Shown: positions 35,625 through 45,197 of the stretch, piece after piece | How the letters are laid out: each line of letters begins with the position of its first letter | Numbering within the stretch: the stretch's first letter is position 1 | Assembly: GCF_018403225.1 (NCBI RefSeq) | Contig: NZ_BOSG01000001.1 | Location: 682,001-746,000, forward strand | DNA: 64,000 nucleotides | Direction: 5' to 3' | Origin: Paenibacillus sp. J23TS9 | GTDB taxonomy: Bacteria > Bacillota > Bacilli > Paenibacillales > Paenibacillaceae | Made by a program: the position numbers and the translations under genes | Notes under the pieces: model-generated | The model's input: only the letters and a program-made list of their open reading frames with translations | Told to the model about the DNA's origin: nothing | The model's database searches: none

Positions 35625-36438
35625 TCGCATCGTAGAAACCAAACGTGAAGAAACAGCCATACTGGCTGAAACCTTTTCAATAGATAAGGCGCTTGAGACC
35701 ATCGCAGGACTGCCTGCAACCAAAGGGTTCGCCCGTACGCTTACAGCAGGCCGGAAACGGGATATGGGGCTTATTGCGGAAGTGAAGAAGGCTTCTCCTT
35801 CGAAAGGACTGATCCGTCCGGACTTCGATCCGGTCCAAATTGCACTTGCTTACGAAAAGGCGGGAGCGGATTGCTTGTCAGTACTGACGGATATCACTTA
35901 TTTTCAAGGAAGCGGCGAATATCTGAAGGCTGTACGTCAAGCTGTGAATCTCCCGCTGTTACGCAAAGACTTTGTAATCGATGAGCGTCAGATCTATGAG
36001 GCGAGGCTGCTGGGAGCAGACGCGGTTCTCCTCATCGCAGCGATCCTCACACCGGAACAAATTTCATCGTTTATGAAAACGGCAGCCTCGATTGGCCTAG
36101 ACTCTCTGATCGAGGTTCACAGCCTGGAAGAGATGAATCAGGTGCTCGAACTCGAACTTCACGATGGTGCCTTGATTGGTATCAACAACCGAAATCTCCA
36201 TACCTTTGAAACTTCTCTTGCAGCAACAGAATTGCTGAGCAAGCTGGTGCCGGCAGGTGTGCCCGTCATTAGTGAAAGTGGGATAGCAGGCCCGCAGGAT
36301 ATGGAGTTTCTAAGAAATACAGGTGCATCGGGCGTCCTTGTGGGTGAATATTTCATGAGACAGGAAGATATCGCTGCGGCGGTTCGGAGCCTGATGGGGC
36401 CGGTAACGGAGGAAGGCGGCGTTCATTTGCATGAATAA
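35614..36438 (+). CDS. trpC: Indole-3-glycerol-phosphate synthase
   Basis: 274 residues, TIM barrel. Cyclises CdRP to indole-3-glycerol phosphate. EVKKASPSKG (catalytic Lys near 54), LRKDFVID (catalytic Lys near 115), LIEVHSLEE and GINNRNL are present, with SESGI near the end. The ATG lies within trpD behind GGAGAGCTG. Separate from trpF, as in B. subtilis and unlike the E. coli fusion. Confidence 0.97.
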   Translation: MYLDRIVETKREETAILAETFSIDKALETIAGLPATKGFARTLTAGRKRDMGLIAEVKKASPSKGLIRPDFDPVQIALAYEKAGADCLSVLTDITYFQGSGEYLKAVRQAVNLPLLRKDFVIDERQIYEARLLGADAVLLIAAILTPEQISSFMKTAASIGLDSLIEVHSLEEMNQVLELELHDGALIGINNRNLHTFETSLAATELLSKLVPAGVPVISESGIAGPQDMEFLRNTGASGVLVGEYFMRQEDIAAAVRSLMGPVTEEGGVHLHE

Positions 36439-37102
36439 TACAAAAGTAAAAATTTGTGGACTTCAGGGCGTTGAAGTGCTAAAATCAATGATAAACATGC
36501 CTGTTGATTATATTGGTTTTGTATTTGCCAAAAGCCGGCGGCAGGTCATGCCCCAAGCGGCGGCCTCCATGGCAGCCGTTTTGAAAGAATGGGAAGCGCC
36601 TGTCATTCCACGCAGTGTGGGAGTGTTTGTCAATCCGGATATGGATCAGCTTGAGAAGGTTATGTCTCATCTTGAGCTTGATGTGATCCAGCTTCACGGC
36701 CAGGAAAGTCCGAATTTTTGCCGGGATATCAAGGAACGCTTTCAAGTTGACCTGTTCAAGGTCGTTTCTGTAGGACCTCAGCAGCGCGCGGACGGAAACC
36801 CCGTGGCTTTTCAGGATTATGCGGGATTTATCGATGCTTTGCTGATTGATACATTTGAACCGCATTACGGAGGCGGATCTGGCTCCACTTTTGCCTGGGA
36901 TAAGATCCCGGCATATCAGAAGTGGACCGAAAGTCAACGTATACCGCTGTTTGTGGCAGGGGGGCTGAACGCTTCCAATGTCGCAGGACTCATACAGGAT
37001 TATGCACCGGACGGAATTGATGTATCCAGTGGTGTGGAAACGAACGGGGACAAGGATCTCGAAAAAATCGCAGCTTTTGTGGAAAGGGTGAAGCAGGCAT
37101 GA
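36431..37102 (+). CDS. trpF: Phosphoribosylanthranilate isomerase
   Basis: 223 residues, TIM barrel. Amadori rearrangement of phosphoribosylanthranilate. KICGLQ with the catalytic Cys near 9, [21 protein letters not shown] and the [11 protein letters not shown] segment match TrpF. Catalytic Asp is in LIDTF. ATG 36431 overlaps the end of trpC by eight bases. Confidence 0.96.
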   Translation: MNNTKVKICGLQGVEVLKSMINMPVDYIGFVFAKSRRQVMPQAAASMAAVLKEWEAPVIPRSVGVFVNPDMDQLEKVMSHLELDVIQLHGQESPNFCRDIKERFQVDLFKVVSVGPQQRADGNPVAFQDYAGFIDALLIDTFEPHYGGGSGSTFAWDKIPAYQKWTESQRIPLFVAGGLNASNVAGLIQDYAPDGIDVSSGVETNGDKDLEKIAAFVERVKQA

Positions 37103-38295
37103 CACAACTGCCGGATCAAAATGGACGCTTTGGCGAATTCGGAGGACGGTTTGTACCGGAAACTTTGATGAACGCTCTGATACATCTGGAAGAATCTTAT
37201 AATCATTATTCAGAGGAGCCTTCCTTTCAGGAGGAGCTTTCCTATCTTTTGAAGCAGTATTCGGGAAGGGAAACCCCGCTTTATTATGCGGAACGGCTGA
37301 GTAAGCATCTGGGTAAGGCCAAAATTTATCTAAAACGTGAGGATCTGAACCATACGGGTGCCCACAAAATCAACAACGCTTTGGCGCAGGGTGTTTTGGC
37401 CAAAAGAATGGGCAAGCAAAAGGTCATCGCTGAAACGGGAGCAGGTCAGCATGGTGTGGCTACCGCAACAGTAGCAGCTCTTCTGGGAATGGAATGCAAG
37501 GTGTTCATGGGGGAAGAGGATACCAAGCGTCAGGCGTTGAACGTATTCCGCATGCAGCTGCTCGGAGCCGAAGTGGTTCCGGTTTTGTCTGGCTCGCGGA
37601 CACTGAAGGACGCCGGCAATGAGGCTCTCCGCTACTGGGTCAGCAACGTGGAGGATACGTTTTATATTTTGGGATCGGCTGTTGGACCACATCCGTATCC
37701 TATGATGGTGCGTAATTTTCAGCGGATTATTGGAGATGAGACACGGCGCCAGATTCTTGAAGCAGAAGGCCGTCTCCCGGATCATGTAGTAGCGGCAATC
37801 GGCGGCGGCAGCAACGCAATTGGTATGTTTTATCCTTTTATCGAAGATAAGGAAGTGGCTTTGATAGGTGTTGAGGCTGCCGGTAAGGGTGTGGAAACCG
37901 CCTTTCATGCAGCGACCATGAGCAAAGGCACCAAGGGGGTATTCCAAGGCTCTATGAGCTACCTGCTTCAGGATAATTTTGGACAGGTTCAGGAAGCCTT
38001 CTCGATCTCTGCAGGATTGGATTATCCTGGAGTAGGACCAGAGCATTCGTATCTGAAGGATATTGAACGTGCCAAATATGTACCGGTTACGGACCAGGAA
38101 GCACTTGATGCACTGCAGCTGTTGTGCCGTACGGAAGGGATTATTCCTGCACTGGAATCCGCGCATGCAGTTGCGCAGGTGATCAAGATGGCACCTGGTC
38201 TCAGCAGTGATGATATTGTTGTGATCTGCCTTTCCGGACGCGGGGATAAAGACGTGGAATCCATTATGGCATACACAGGAGGGAACCAGGCATGA
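37099..38295 (+). CDS. trpB: Tryptophan synthase beta chain
   Basis: 398 residues. Condenses indole with serine using PLP. The Schiff-base lysine is Lys90 in [13 protein letters not shown], and the phosphate-binding [10 protein letters not shown] is near 235. [12 protein letters not shown] is the conserved indole-tunnel region. ATG overlaps the trpF stop by four bases and follows AGGCATG rather than a full AGGAGG, so translation is probably coupled. Confidence 0.98.
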   Translation: MTQLPDQNGRFGEFGGRFVPETLMNALIHLEESYNHYSEEPSFQEELSYLLKQYSGRETPLYYAERLSKHLGKAKIYLKREDLNHTGAHKINNALAQGVLAKRMGKQKVIAETGAGQHGVATATVAALLGMECKVFMGEEDTKRQALNVFRMQLLGAEVVPVLSGSRTLKDAGNEALRYWVSNVEDTFYILGSAVGPHPYPMMVRNFQRIIGDETRRQILEAEGRLPDHVVAAIGGGSNAIGMFYPFIEDKEVALIGVEAAGKGVETAFHAATMSKGTKGVFQGSMSYLLQDNFGQVQEAFSISAGLDYPGVGPEHSYLKDIERAKYVPVTDQEALDALQLLCRTEGIIPALESAHAVAQVIKMAPGLSSDDIVVICLSGRGDKDVESIMAYTGGNQA

Positions 38296-39098
38296 ATTTG
38301 ATCGACCAAACGTTTGCCAGATTAAAAGAAAATCAGCAGACTGCTTTGATCCCTTTTTTGACCATTGGTGACCCGGACTTGGATACCTCGGTTGAGATTA
38401 TAGCAGAGCTGGAGGCGGCCGGGGCTGATATTGTCGAGCTCGGTGTTCCTTACTCAGATCCTCTTGCGGATGGACCTGTCATTCAACGGGCTTCCCAGCG
38501 GGCGCTGAAGCATCAAGTGAACATTGCCAGCTGCATGGAGGCTGCTGTTAAAGCGCGGGCTGCCGGCGTAAAGCTTCCTTTTATCCTGTTTACCTATTAT
38601 AATCCGGTGCTTCAGTTCGGTCTGGAGCGTTTCTTCGAAGAAGTGAAGAAGCATGACATCAGCGGACTGATCATTCCGGATCTGCCGGTAGAAGAATCAG
38701 CGGAATTATCTAAACGCGCAGAAGCCGCGGAGATTCATCTCATTCCTCTGGTAGCACCGACTTCCAATGAAAGAATCAAGAGCATCGTGGCAAGTGCCAA
38801 AGGTTTTGTATACTGCGTATCTTCCCTGGGTGTGACGGGTGAGCGTTCCAGTTTCTTTGATGGAGTGGAGGAGTTTATCGCCCAAGTGAAAGAGTATACG
38901 GACATTCCAGCAGCGGTAGGTTTTGGCATCTCTAACGGCGAGCAAGCAGCGAAGTTTGCACGGATCTGCGACGGCGTTGTCGTAGGCAGCGCTATTGTCC
39001 GCCAGATAGAAGAAACCATACCACTCCTACAAAATGTGGACACCCGCCAGGAAGGGCTCTTGCAAATACGCAAGTTTGTGGCACAATTAAAAGCATAA
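38292..39098 (+). CDS. trpA: Tryptophan synthase alpha chain
   Basis: 268 residues, TIM barrel. Cleaves indole-3-glycerol phosphate to indole. Catalytic Glu49 and Asp60 stand in [16 protein letters not shown]. Substrate phosphate-binding GFGIS is near 212. It overlaps trpB by four bases (ATGA) with GGAGGG ahead. Confidence 0.98.
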   Translation: MNLIDQTFARLKENQQTALIPFLTIGDPDLDTSVEIIAELEAAGADIVELGVPYSDPLADGPVIQRASQRALKHQVNIASCMEAAVKARAAGVKLPFILFTYYNPVLQFGLERFFEEVKKHDISGLIIPDLPVEESAELSKRAEAAEIHLIPLVAPTSNERIKSIVASAKGFVYCVSSLGVTGERSSFFDGVEEFIAQVKEYTDIPAAVGFGISNGEQAAKFARICDGVVVGSAIVRQIEETIPLLQNVDTRQEGLLQIRKFVAQLKA

Positions 39099-39122
39099 AT
39101 TTGCTGAAAGTGAGTGGTTATC

Positions 39123-40220
39123 ATGAAACCAAAATCCCATATTGTGAATCTTCCCGTGTATCAGCCGGGCAAACCAATTGAAGACGTGAAAAGAGAGCTA
39201 GGACTGGATGAGGTCATCAAATTGGCGTCAAATGAAAACCCATATGGTGCCTCTCCCAAAGTAAAAGAGGCTATCCTGGCTGAGCTGGAAAATATCAGCA
39301 TCTATCCGGATGGCGGGTCTGTCGAGTTGACGGCTGATCTTGCGAGCTCTCTTGGCGTGAATGCCAATCAAATCATCTTTGGCTGCGGTTCCGATGAAAT
39401 TATCGCCCTGCTTGCACGTGCATTCTTTGTTCCTGGTGATGAAACCATCATGGCAGACCAAACGTTCTCGGTATACAAAAGCAACGCGGATATCGAAGGG
39501 GCAATCAGCATTGAAGTGCCACTTGTTGATGGGACCCACGACTTGGATGCGATGCTGGATAAGGTCAACGACCATACGAAAATGATTTGGGTATGCAATC
39601 CAAACAATCCGACAGGCACCATTTTGTCTGAGCAAGTACTGACAGCATTCCTGGAAAAAGTTCCAGGGGATGTATTGGTTGTCCTCGATGAAGCATATTG
39701 TGAGTATGTAACAGATGTATCTTACCCGAACAGCATTCAATATCTTGATAAATATCCGAATGTTGTCATTTTGCGCACATTCTCCAAAATTTACGGTCTC
39801 GCTTCCCTGCGTATCGGATATGGTGTAGGCCAGCCCGATGTTATTAAACTGATTAATCAGGTGCGTGAACCGTTCAACACGTCACGTGTAGCCCAGGCAG
39901 CGGCTAAAGCAGCGCTGAAGGATCAAGAATACATTGCGATGTGCCGTACGGCCAATGCTGCGGGAATCGTACAGCTTCAGGATGCATTTGACCGTCTGGG
40001 TCTGGAGTATTTCCCTGCACATGGCAACTTCATCATGGTGGATGTACGCAAGCCTTCGGGTCAAATATTCGAAGCATTGCTCCGCAAAGGTATCATTATT
40101 CGGGGTGGCCACAGCAAGTACCCGACTTATATCCGGGTGACCGTAGGCTCGCAAGAACAAAATAAAGCATTTATTCATGCGCTGGAGCAGGTATTGGAAG
40201 AAGAAAAGGCTCATGCATAA
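39123..40220 (+). CDS. hisC: Histidinol-phosphate aminotransferase (also aromatic aminotransferase in this setting)
   Basis: 365 residues, PLP-dependent fold type I. The Schiff-base lysine is in RTFSKIYGLASLRIGYG, and NPNNPTG and LDEAYCEY contact PLP. Located between trpA and tyrA, it probably also makes tyrosine and phenylalanine, as in B. subtilis. ATG 39123 is preferred over an in-frame GTG nine bases earlier since AAGTGAG spaces better. About 365 residues is normal for the family. Confidence 0.95.
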   Translation: MKPKSHIVNLPVYQPGKPIEDVKRELGLDEVIKLASNENPYGASPKVKEAILAELENISIYPDGGSVELTADLASSLGVNANQIIFGCGSDEIIALLARAFFVPGDETIMADQTFSVYKSNADIEGAISIEVPLVDGTHDLDAMLDKVNDHTKMIWVCNPNNPTGTILSEQVLTAFLEKVPGDVLVVLDEAYCEYVTDVSYPNSIQYLDKYPNVVILRTFSKIYGLASLRIGYGVGQPDVIKLINQVREPFNTSRVAQAAAKAALKDQEYIAMCRTANAAGIVQLQDAFDRLGLEYFPAHGNFIMVDVRKPSGQIFEALLRKGIIIRGGHSKYPTYIRVTVGSQEQNKAFIHALEQVLEEEKAHA

Positions 40221-40248
40221 TAAGATGCGAACAATCAAGTGAGGTAAC

Positions 40249-41343
40249 ATGACTACGAAAATTGCAATTTTCGGAGTGGGACTCATCGGCGGTTCTCTGG
40301 CTCTTTGCTTCAAAGGCAAGCCGGGGATTACCGTCGTGGGTCATGCCCACCGTCCCGTCTCCGCTGAAAAGTATATAAGCCGTGGTGTTGTCGATGAAGC
40401 CACGCTGTCCATAGAGGAAGCGGCACTCGATGCCGACTTCATTTTTTTATGTGTACCTGTGGGCAAGTTGGACGAGTACCTGACGAAGCTTAGCTCCATG
40501 CCTTTGAAGAAGGGCTGCATTATTACCGATGTTGGAAGTACCAAAGCGAGCATCGCTGCTGCGGCATCCAAGCTTGAGCTTCAGGATGTCTATTTTATCG
40601 GCGGTCACCCTATGGCGGGTTCAGAGCGCTCAGGAGTCGAAGCGGCAACACCGCTGCTGTTCGAGAACGCTTATTATGTTCTGACGCCTCCAACTGGGCT
40701 TCCGGAAGGGGTGTACGAATCATTAGTGCAACTACTCGTATATACCCGTGCTCAAATTGTTAAGGTCGATCCGCTAGAGCATGACAGAATTGTTGGTGCC
40801 ATCAGCCATCTTCCGCATATCATTGCTGTAGCGCTGGTAAACCAAGTATGTGATTACAATGAAACTAATTCCCTTTACCGCAGGCTGGCTGCAGGCGGCT
40901 TCCGGGATATAACACGGATTGCTTCCAGTGATCCGTTGATTTGGCGTGATATTCTGCTGAATAACCGCGATATTATGCTTCAGATGCTTTCGGATTGGAA
41001 CGAGGGGATCACTTCGTTTGTACAGATGCTTGAGGCAGAAGACGGAGAAGGGATCACAGAAGCCTTTGCCAAAGCCAACGACTTCCGCAGCGAGCTTCCA
41101 GAAGGCCGTAAGGGCATGATTACTTCCTCTTTTGACCTGTACATCGACGTACCGGATCATCCTGGTATTATTGGAAAAATCGCAACCGAGCTCGGGATAA
41201 ACCATATTAACCTGAGTAATATGCAGATCATCGAGAGTCGAGAAGATGTACCTGGCATTATGCGACTGTCTTTCCGCCAAGAAACGGATATGGAGCGGGC
41301 CAAAGAGCTGCTTAACAACATGGACTACAGCATTTCGCTGTAG
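40249..41343 (+). CDS. tyrA: Prephenate dehydrogenase with C-terminal ACT domain
   Basis: 364 residues. Oxidatively decarboxylates prephenate to hydroxyphenylpyruvate. NAD-binding GVGLIGGS is at 9-16; GGHPMAGSERSGVEAA is the catalytic segment with the conserved His; the ACT domain spans about 297-364 (DVPDHPGIIGKIATELG), likely sensing tyrosine. ATG follows GTGAGG. It ends the supraoperon in this genome; the EPSP synthase gene that follows in B. subtilis is absent. Confidence 0.96.
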   Translation: MTTKIAIFGVGLIGGSLALCFKGKPGITVVGHAHRPVSAEKYISRGVVDEATLSIEEAALDADFIFLCVPVGKLDEYLTKLSSMPLKKGCIITDVGSTKASIAAAASKLELQDVYFIGGHPMAGSERSGVEAATPLLFENAYYVLTPPTGLPEGVYESLVQLLVYTRAQIVKVDPLEHDRIVGAISHLPHIIAVALVNQVCDYNETNSLYRRLAAGGFRDITRIASSDPLIWRDILLNNRDIMLQMLSDWNEGITSFVQMLEAEDGEGITEAFAKANDFRSELPEGRKGMITSSFDLYIDVPDHPGIIGKIATELGINHINLSNMQIIESREDVPGIMRLSFRQETDMERAKELLNNMDYSISL

Positions 41344-41453
41344 TCCATGAAACGTTTACATTTCAAGTTTTAATATAGGGTTGACAAAATGAAAACGTAT
41401 ACATATAATAAAAGTACAGTATGGTTTCTCTCCACTCCTATCCAAATAACTGA

Positions 41454-41502
41454 GTTGCCCTAATATGGGCGACAGGCCACCAATAAAGGTGGCCTTTTTT
41501 TT
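41454..41502 (+). repeat. Terminator-like repeat, copy A (left edge of island)
   Basis: A 28-base block (41454-41481) matches 24 of 28 bases with 47280-47307. It runs into a hairpin, GGCCACC/GGTGGCC, followed by T8. It can terminate the tyrA transcript. The paired copy marks the other end of the island. Confidence 0.7.
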
Positions 41503-41729
41503 ATGAAATAATAAGTTCTTACATACACGAACATGCGGGCTTATTGTCTGTCAAAAGATAATAAAATTCAGTTCTAGACTGGAAAATAAAGTGTTTTCTT
41601 AGTGGTTTGATTAAGATAGGGTTCCTTTTAAGCATTACATGCTACCCGGATACGTTCTTTAGTTAAATATTGGAGATGGAATGTAGGGAGGAGGACAAAG
41701 CCCAAGCAAGGCATGGGAGCGTCCTTTTA

Positions 41730-41750
41730 TTGAACTAACGGGCAGTTTAG
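41730..41750. repeat. Short dispersed motif, copy 1
   Basis: The 21 bases here match 17 of 21 with 46012-46032, sharing the core ACGGGCA. Such motifs lie near decayed transposases and may be remnants of an element's end. Weak evidence only. Confidence 0.35.
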
Positions 41751-41839
41751 TTTAAGATCAAACACGGTGAACCTTAACCTTACCATAAATAGCAGCAAGT
41801 TTTTATAAAGAAAGCCCCTTCTTACGATCATTAGGGCGG

Positions 41840-42226
41840 TAGGGGGGGCATTAATCTTTTGAAGCATTTTCCCGATGACAGACTATGGATGACAGGCTTA
41901 CGACGCTTTCCCTTATGCCGCAGCACCTTTACTTCGCCTTCAGCATGTGTGACTCGCATATCACCATCGGTAGATCGTTTTGAAGCATACAAAAGGTTTG
42001 ATGGAGCTTCTCTTCAAGTTCAAAGGCCAGTTCCGCAGTCAGCCTTCCTACAGGTCTACTGGACATTAGGCGTGCGATGTAGGCCGAGTGGGAATGCTCC
42101 GCCGTATACATACTATCTTCACCCCCGCATAGCCGCTCTCTGGCAATCGCGGAATGGTGCCGTCCTAACGCCTGTCCGATTGCACAATTCGACCATCCTA
42201 GACGTAGTATGATTTCTAACGATGGA
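41840..42226 (-). pseudogene. IS30-family transposase remnant
   Basis: The minus strand encodes a decayed N-terminal third of an IS30-type transposase. It holds LGWSNCAIGQALGRHHSAIARE, an HTH region (given in parts: LGWSNCAIGQALG, then RHHSAIARE), YTAEHSHSAYIARLMSSRP, VGRLTAELAFELEEKLHQT, NDLPMV, and, in another frame, GEVKVLRHKGKRRKP. The reading frame shifts at least once and stops occur, and no DDE catalytic part follows. Directly beyond its 5' side lies the oxidoreductase stop. It marks past insertion activity. Confidence 0.7.
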
Positions 42227-43201
42227 TTAACTGTGAATAGAGTCCCTCTGAATGACTAATTTGCCTCTCTTATTCCGGGTATCGAAATATTCATGAGCTT
42301 CGGCTACACCTTGGCCGGTAAAGGGGAATACGTGGTCCACATGTATGTCGAGCTTATTCGTCTGAATCCATTGAATAAACGCTTCCCAGTCACCCGCACC
42401 CGGGGTGATCAAGGCAAACTGGGCATGAATCCCACGGATGAGAGGGTGTTTCGCAATCGCCGGATTTACAAGAGAGATGAACGTCCCATTATCCTTTAAA
42501 ATGTTGTAATTCTTCAGTTCTGTTACTCCGATTCCCGTAACTTTATCGACATCTGGGTCACGGACCATATCCAGCACGACATCAACAGGACTCAGAGTCT
42601 CCGCAAAGTCGGTTGATGTATAATCAATCACTTCGTCAGCACCGAGCTGAAGAACAAAGGGATGATTATGTGCCTGAGCTGTGGTAATCACATAAGCTCC
42701 ACGCTGTTTGGCTAATTGTATGGCGAGATGTCCTACGCCACCTGCACCGGCGTGGATCAGAATACGCTGTCCCGGCTGCAGCTTGCCATAGTGAAATAGG
42801 GATAGCCAGGCCGTCATGCCGGAAGCAGAGAGCGAAGCGGCTTCTGCATCGGAAAGAGACTGCGGTATCACAGCAAGATCGCATTCTTCCACAGCGACAT
42901 ATTCAGCGTAGCCCCCGCCTGTACGGGACACTGCAAGAACGCGATCCCCGGTTTGTACACGAGTAACCTTTTTTCCGGTAGCCACGACGATACCAGCGAT
43001 GTCGACTCCAAGAACATGAGGGAATTGGGTTGGCATGAATTGACGGAATGTTCCACTCCTGATCAGTTGATCTGCTGAGGATACCGTGGTCGCCCTCATC
43101 TCCACGAGCACCTGTGTATCACGAATATGTGGTATATCCCACTCCTGCTCCGCAAAAACTTCCGAGCCACCATAATTTTCTATCACTACTGCTTTCATCA
43201 T
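42227..43201 (-). CDS. Zinc-free MDR alcohol dehydrogenase / quinone oxidoreductase family
   Basis: 324 residues (MMKAVVIENYGGSEVF start). Medium-chain dehydrogenase/reductase fold: an N-terminal GroES-like domain (GVDIAGIV near 70), and an NADP-binding IHAGAGGVGHLAIQLAK near 145-161. The zinc ligands of classic alcohol dehydrogenases are not evident, so it belongs with quinone oxidoreductases that reduce enones or quinones with NADPH. GGAGGACGACA precedes two adjacent ATGs; the first is used here. It is divergent from a TetR gene that likely controls it. Confidence 0.88.
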   Translation of the reverse strand: MMKAVVIENYGGSEVFAEQEWDIPHIRDTQVLVEMRATTVSSADQLIRSGTFRQFMPTQFPHVLGVDIAGIVVATGKKVTRVQTGDRVLAVSRTGGGYAEYVAVEECDLAVIPQSLSDAEAASLSASGMTAWLSLFHYGKLQPGQRILIHAGAGGVGHLAIQLAKQRGAYVITTAQAHNHPFVLQLGADEVIDYTSTDFAETLSPVDVVLDMVRDPDVDKVTGIGVTELKNYNILKDNGTFISLVNPAIAKHPLIRGIHAQFALITPGAGDWEAFIQWIQTNKLDIHVDHVFPFTGQGVAEAHEYFDTRNKRGKLVIQRDSIHS

Positions 43202-43251
43202 TGTCGTCCTCCATTCGGTATTGCTGGCTGTTGGTTGATTTGTACATAGCC

Positions 43252-43350
43252 GTTCAATATAATTGATTGTACTTATAATGGGATTGGGGAACAATTGTTA
43301 AAACAATGGAATATGTACAATATTGAACACATTTCACGGTATTGTTCAAT
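43252..43350. promoter_or_regulatory. Divergent promoter region with TTCAAT/ATTGAA operator candidates
   Basis: GTTCAATAT (43252-43260) and ATATTGAAC (43320-43328) form an inverted pair; TTGTTCAAT (43342-43350) is a third related copy. AACAATTGTT (43290-43299) is a separate palindrome. These are probable binding sites for the TetR protein encoded next door. Confidence 0.5.
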
Positions 43351-43376
43351 CTCTGTTCGATCAAAAAGGAGTAAGC

Positions 43377-43940
43377 ATGGATAGAAGAATACTAAAATCA
43401 CGTGAATCGATTATAGAGGCTTTTATTAAACTGCTGTCCGAGAAAAACTTTGAGCAAATCACGATTAATCAAATCGCTGAGCGGGCCAATGTAAGTCGCG
43501 GAACGGTGTATCTGCATTTTATGGACAAGTTTGACTTGCTGGATCAGTGTATTAAATCCCACTTGGTGGAGCTGATCGAGAGCAGTCTCTTCTGTGGAGT
43601 TACTGGCATTTTCCCTTCCAAAGAAGCTTTGCTGTACAGTTTTCGGTATCTGAGAGAGCATGCCCCATTCTATGATGCAGTGCTGGCTGATCAAAGCGTC
43701 CCGAAATTTCGAACCCGCTTGCAGGCTGCTCTGCTTCGAGGATTGGATAAACAGATCGACATGAGTGGCATCAACCAGGGGAGGAACAAGGAGATTATGC
43801 TTCAATTCCTCGCTTCCGCAATGGCAGGCATGATTGAATGGTGGATTACCTCTTCCGAGTCTTACCCCGCAGAAGAATTGGTTGAAGAGTTGTGGATTCT
43901 GATGGAACGCAATCAAATGATACCTGTGCCTCCCGTTTAG
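43377..43940 (+). CDS. TetR family transcriptional regulator
   Basis: 187 residues. The N-terminal helix-turn-helix occupies about 22-45 (ITINQIAERANVSRGTVYLHF, given as ITINQIAERANVS then RGTVYLHF). The C-terminal domain is helical with the ligand pocket. ATG 43377 follows AAAGGAG. Divergent to the oxidoreductase, it probably represses that gene and itself; inducer unknown. Confidence 0.88.
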   Translation: MDRRILKSRESIIEAFIKLLSEKNFEQITINQIAERANVSRGTVYLHFMDKFDLLDQCIKSHLVELIESSLFCGVTGIFPSKEALLYSFRYLREHAPFYDAVLADQSVPKFRTRLQAALLRGLDKQIDMSGINQGRNKEIMLQFLASAMAGMIEWWITSSESYPAEELVEELWILMERNQMIPVPPV

Positions 43941-44003
43941 GGGAGAGAGGCTGGAACTTATTGATAGTTGTGTTCAGCTGACGATAGTTATTATTCAATA
44001 AAA

Positions 44004-44053
44004 GAAATAGCAGGAACAAAGGGTGCTGTGCCCCTTATTCCTGCTATTTTCAT
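44004..44053. terminator. Bidirectional hairpin after the TetR gene
   Basis: GAAATAGCAGGAA pairs with TTCCTGCTATTTT (one G-U), with an inner AAGGG/CCCTT arm. T-rich tracts lie on either strand, though shorter than in strong terminators. Confidence 0.65.
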
Positions 44054-44076
44054 GTCACGGCGTTTACCAAACAGCT

Positions 44077-44367
44077 TTGCTGTTAATATCCCCAAAAATA
44101 AGCGAAAATAGTTTTCGCGTTTACTATAAACGATTAGTTGATCGAGGAATGGCCAAGAGAAAAGCCATAGGTCATGTATGCGGTAAGATTGCACAAGTTC
44201 TATACTCATGCCTTAAAAACAACGAACCGTATGATCCATTCAAACATGCGAGCAAAATGGGAGTAGTCCTTGATGGCGATAAAGTAAGATTAAAGATCCC
44301 AGCTAATGTAGAAGATTATGAACGCCAGGCAGATGAGTTAGCGGACAACAATAAAGTTGTAGAATGA
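44077..44367 (+). pseudogene. IS110-family transposase remnant (C-terminal end)
   Basis: The last 90 or so codons of the open frame read SFRVYYKRLVDRGMAKRKAI, then KIAQVLYSCLKNNEPYDPF, the typical C-terminal end of IS110/IS116/IS902 transposases. No start, no DEDD N-terminal part and no upstream catalytic region are present, so this is a truncated relic. It lies in the island between the TetR pair and the MetAP operon. Confidence 0.72.
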
Positions 44368-44400
44368 AAAAATATAAAGAAAGATGTTATGCCGAATACG

Positions 44401-44442
44401 AAAAAAAGAGGTCGACCAATTCGTTGGTCGACCTCTAATTTT
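44401..44442. terminator. Strong bidirectional terminator
   Basis: AGAGGTCGACCAA pairs perfectly with TTGGTCGACCTCT around a TTCG loop. A7 on one side and T5 on the other allow it to stop the MetAP operon (minus) and any plus-strand transcript. Confidence 0.9.
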
Positions 44443-44443
44443 T

Positions 44444-45190
44444 CTATTGCGCGGTCAATATCTGTGGACCTTCAGCCGTGATGGCGATCGTATGCTCGTA
44501 TTGGGCGGCGAGCTTGTTGTCCATCGTCCGTGCGGTCCAGCCGTCCGGATCGATCGTCATGAAGTAGGAGCCTTCGGTGATCATGGGCTCAATCGTGAAC
44601 ACCATACCTTCCTTGATACGGAGGCCTTTTCCAGGCTTGCCGACATGCATATAAGTCGGCTCTTCATGCAGGTCGCGGCCGATGCCATGGGCGAGAAGGT
44701 CGCGAACGACGCCGAAACCGTGTGATTCCGCATGCCGCTGAATCGCACTCGTCACGTCACCGAGTCGATTGCCGGGCTGCGCCTGCTCGATGCCCAGGTC
44801 AAGACATTCCTTCGTGACACGCATCAACTTCTCGGCCATCGGCGAGATCTGCCCGACCGCATAACTCCAGGCCGAATCGCCGAGCCATCCATCGAGCTCA
44901 GCGACCGTGTCAATTGTCACGATATCGCCTTCCTCAAGTGGCTTATTGCTAGGGAAGCCATGTGCGATCACATCGTTGGCGGAGGCACAGGTCGCATATT
45001 GATAGCCCTTATAGCCTTTCTGGTATGGCTTTGCGCCGTGCTTCAGCATAATGTCCTCGAATATGCGCTCAATTTCGTTGGTGGTAATCCCCGGTTTGAT
45101 AAGCGGGGCGATTGTACGATGGCATTCAGCTACCACTTGGCATGCCTTGCGGATAGCCTCAATTTCATGCTTGCTTTTTAAAATGACCAT
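44444..45190 (-). CDS. map: Methionine aminopeptidase, type I (accessory copy)
   Basis: 248 residues. Removes N-terminal methionine from nascent proteins. All five metal ligands are in place: Asp94, Asp105, His168, Glu201 and Glu232, with the active-site His78 in AHGFPS. The ATG at 45190 is eight bases after the stop of the upstream TetR gene; AAGGAG lies 13 bases upstream inside that gene, so coupling is likely. It looks richer in GC than its neighbours by eye. A house-keeping map gene usually sits in the ribosomal-protein operon, so this is probably a second copy under separate control. Confidence 0.92.
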   Translation of the reverse strand: MVILKSKHEIEAIRKACQVVAECHRTIAPLIKPGITTNEIERIFEDIMLKHGAKPYQKGYKGYQYATCASANDVIAHGFPSNKPLEEGDIVTIDTVAELDGWLGDSAWSYAVGQISPMAEKLMRVTKECLDLGIEQAQPGNRLGDVTSAIQRHAESHGFGVVRDLLAHGIGRDLHEEPTYMHVGKPGKGLRIKEGMVFTIEPMITEGSYFMTIDPDGWTARTMDNKLAAQYEHTIAITAEGPQILTAQ

Positions 45191-45197
45191 GTTGGTA

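Noticed and set aside
37330..38166. 278-residue antisense open frame in trpB
   Set aside because: Shadow of trpB.
41859..42212. 117-residue plus-strand open frame
   Set aside because: The minus strand carries transposase sequence at the same place, and the plus frame has no ribosome site or family.
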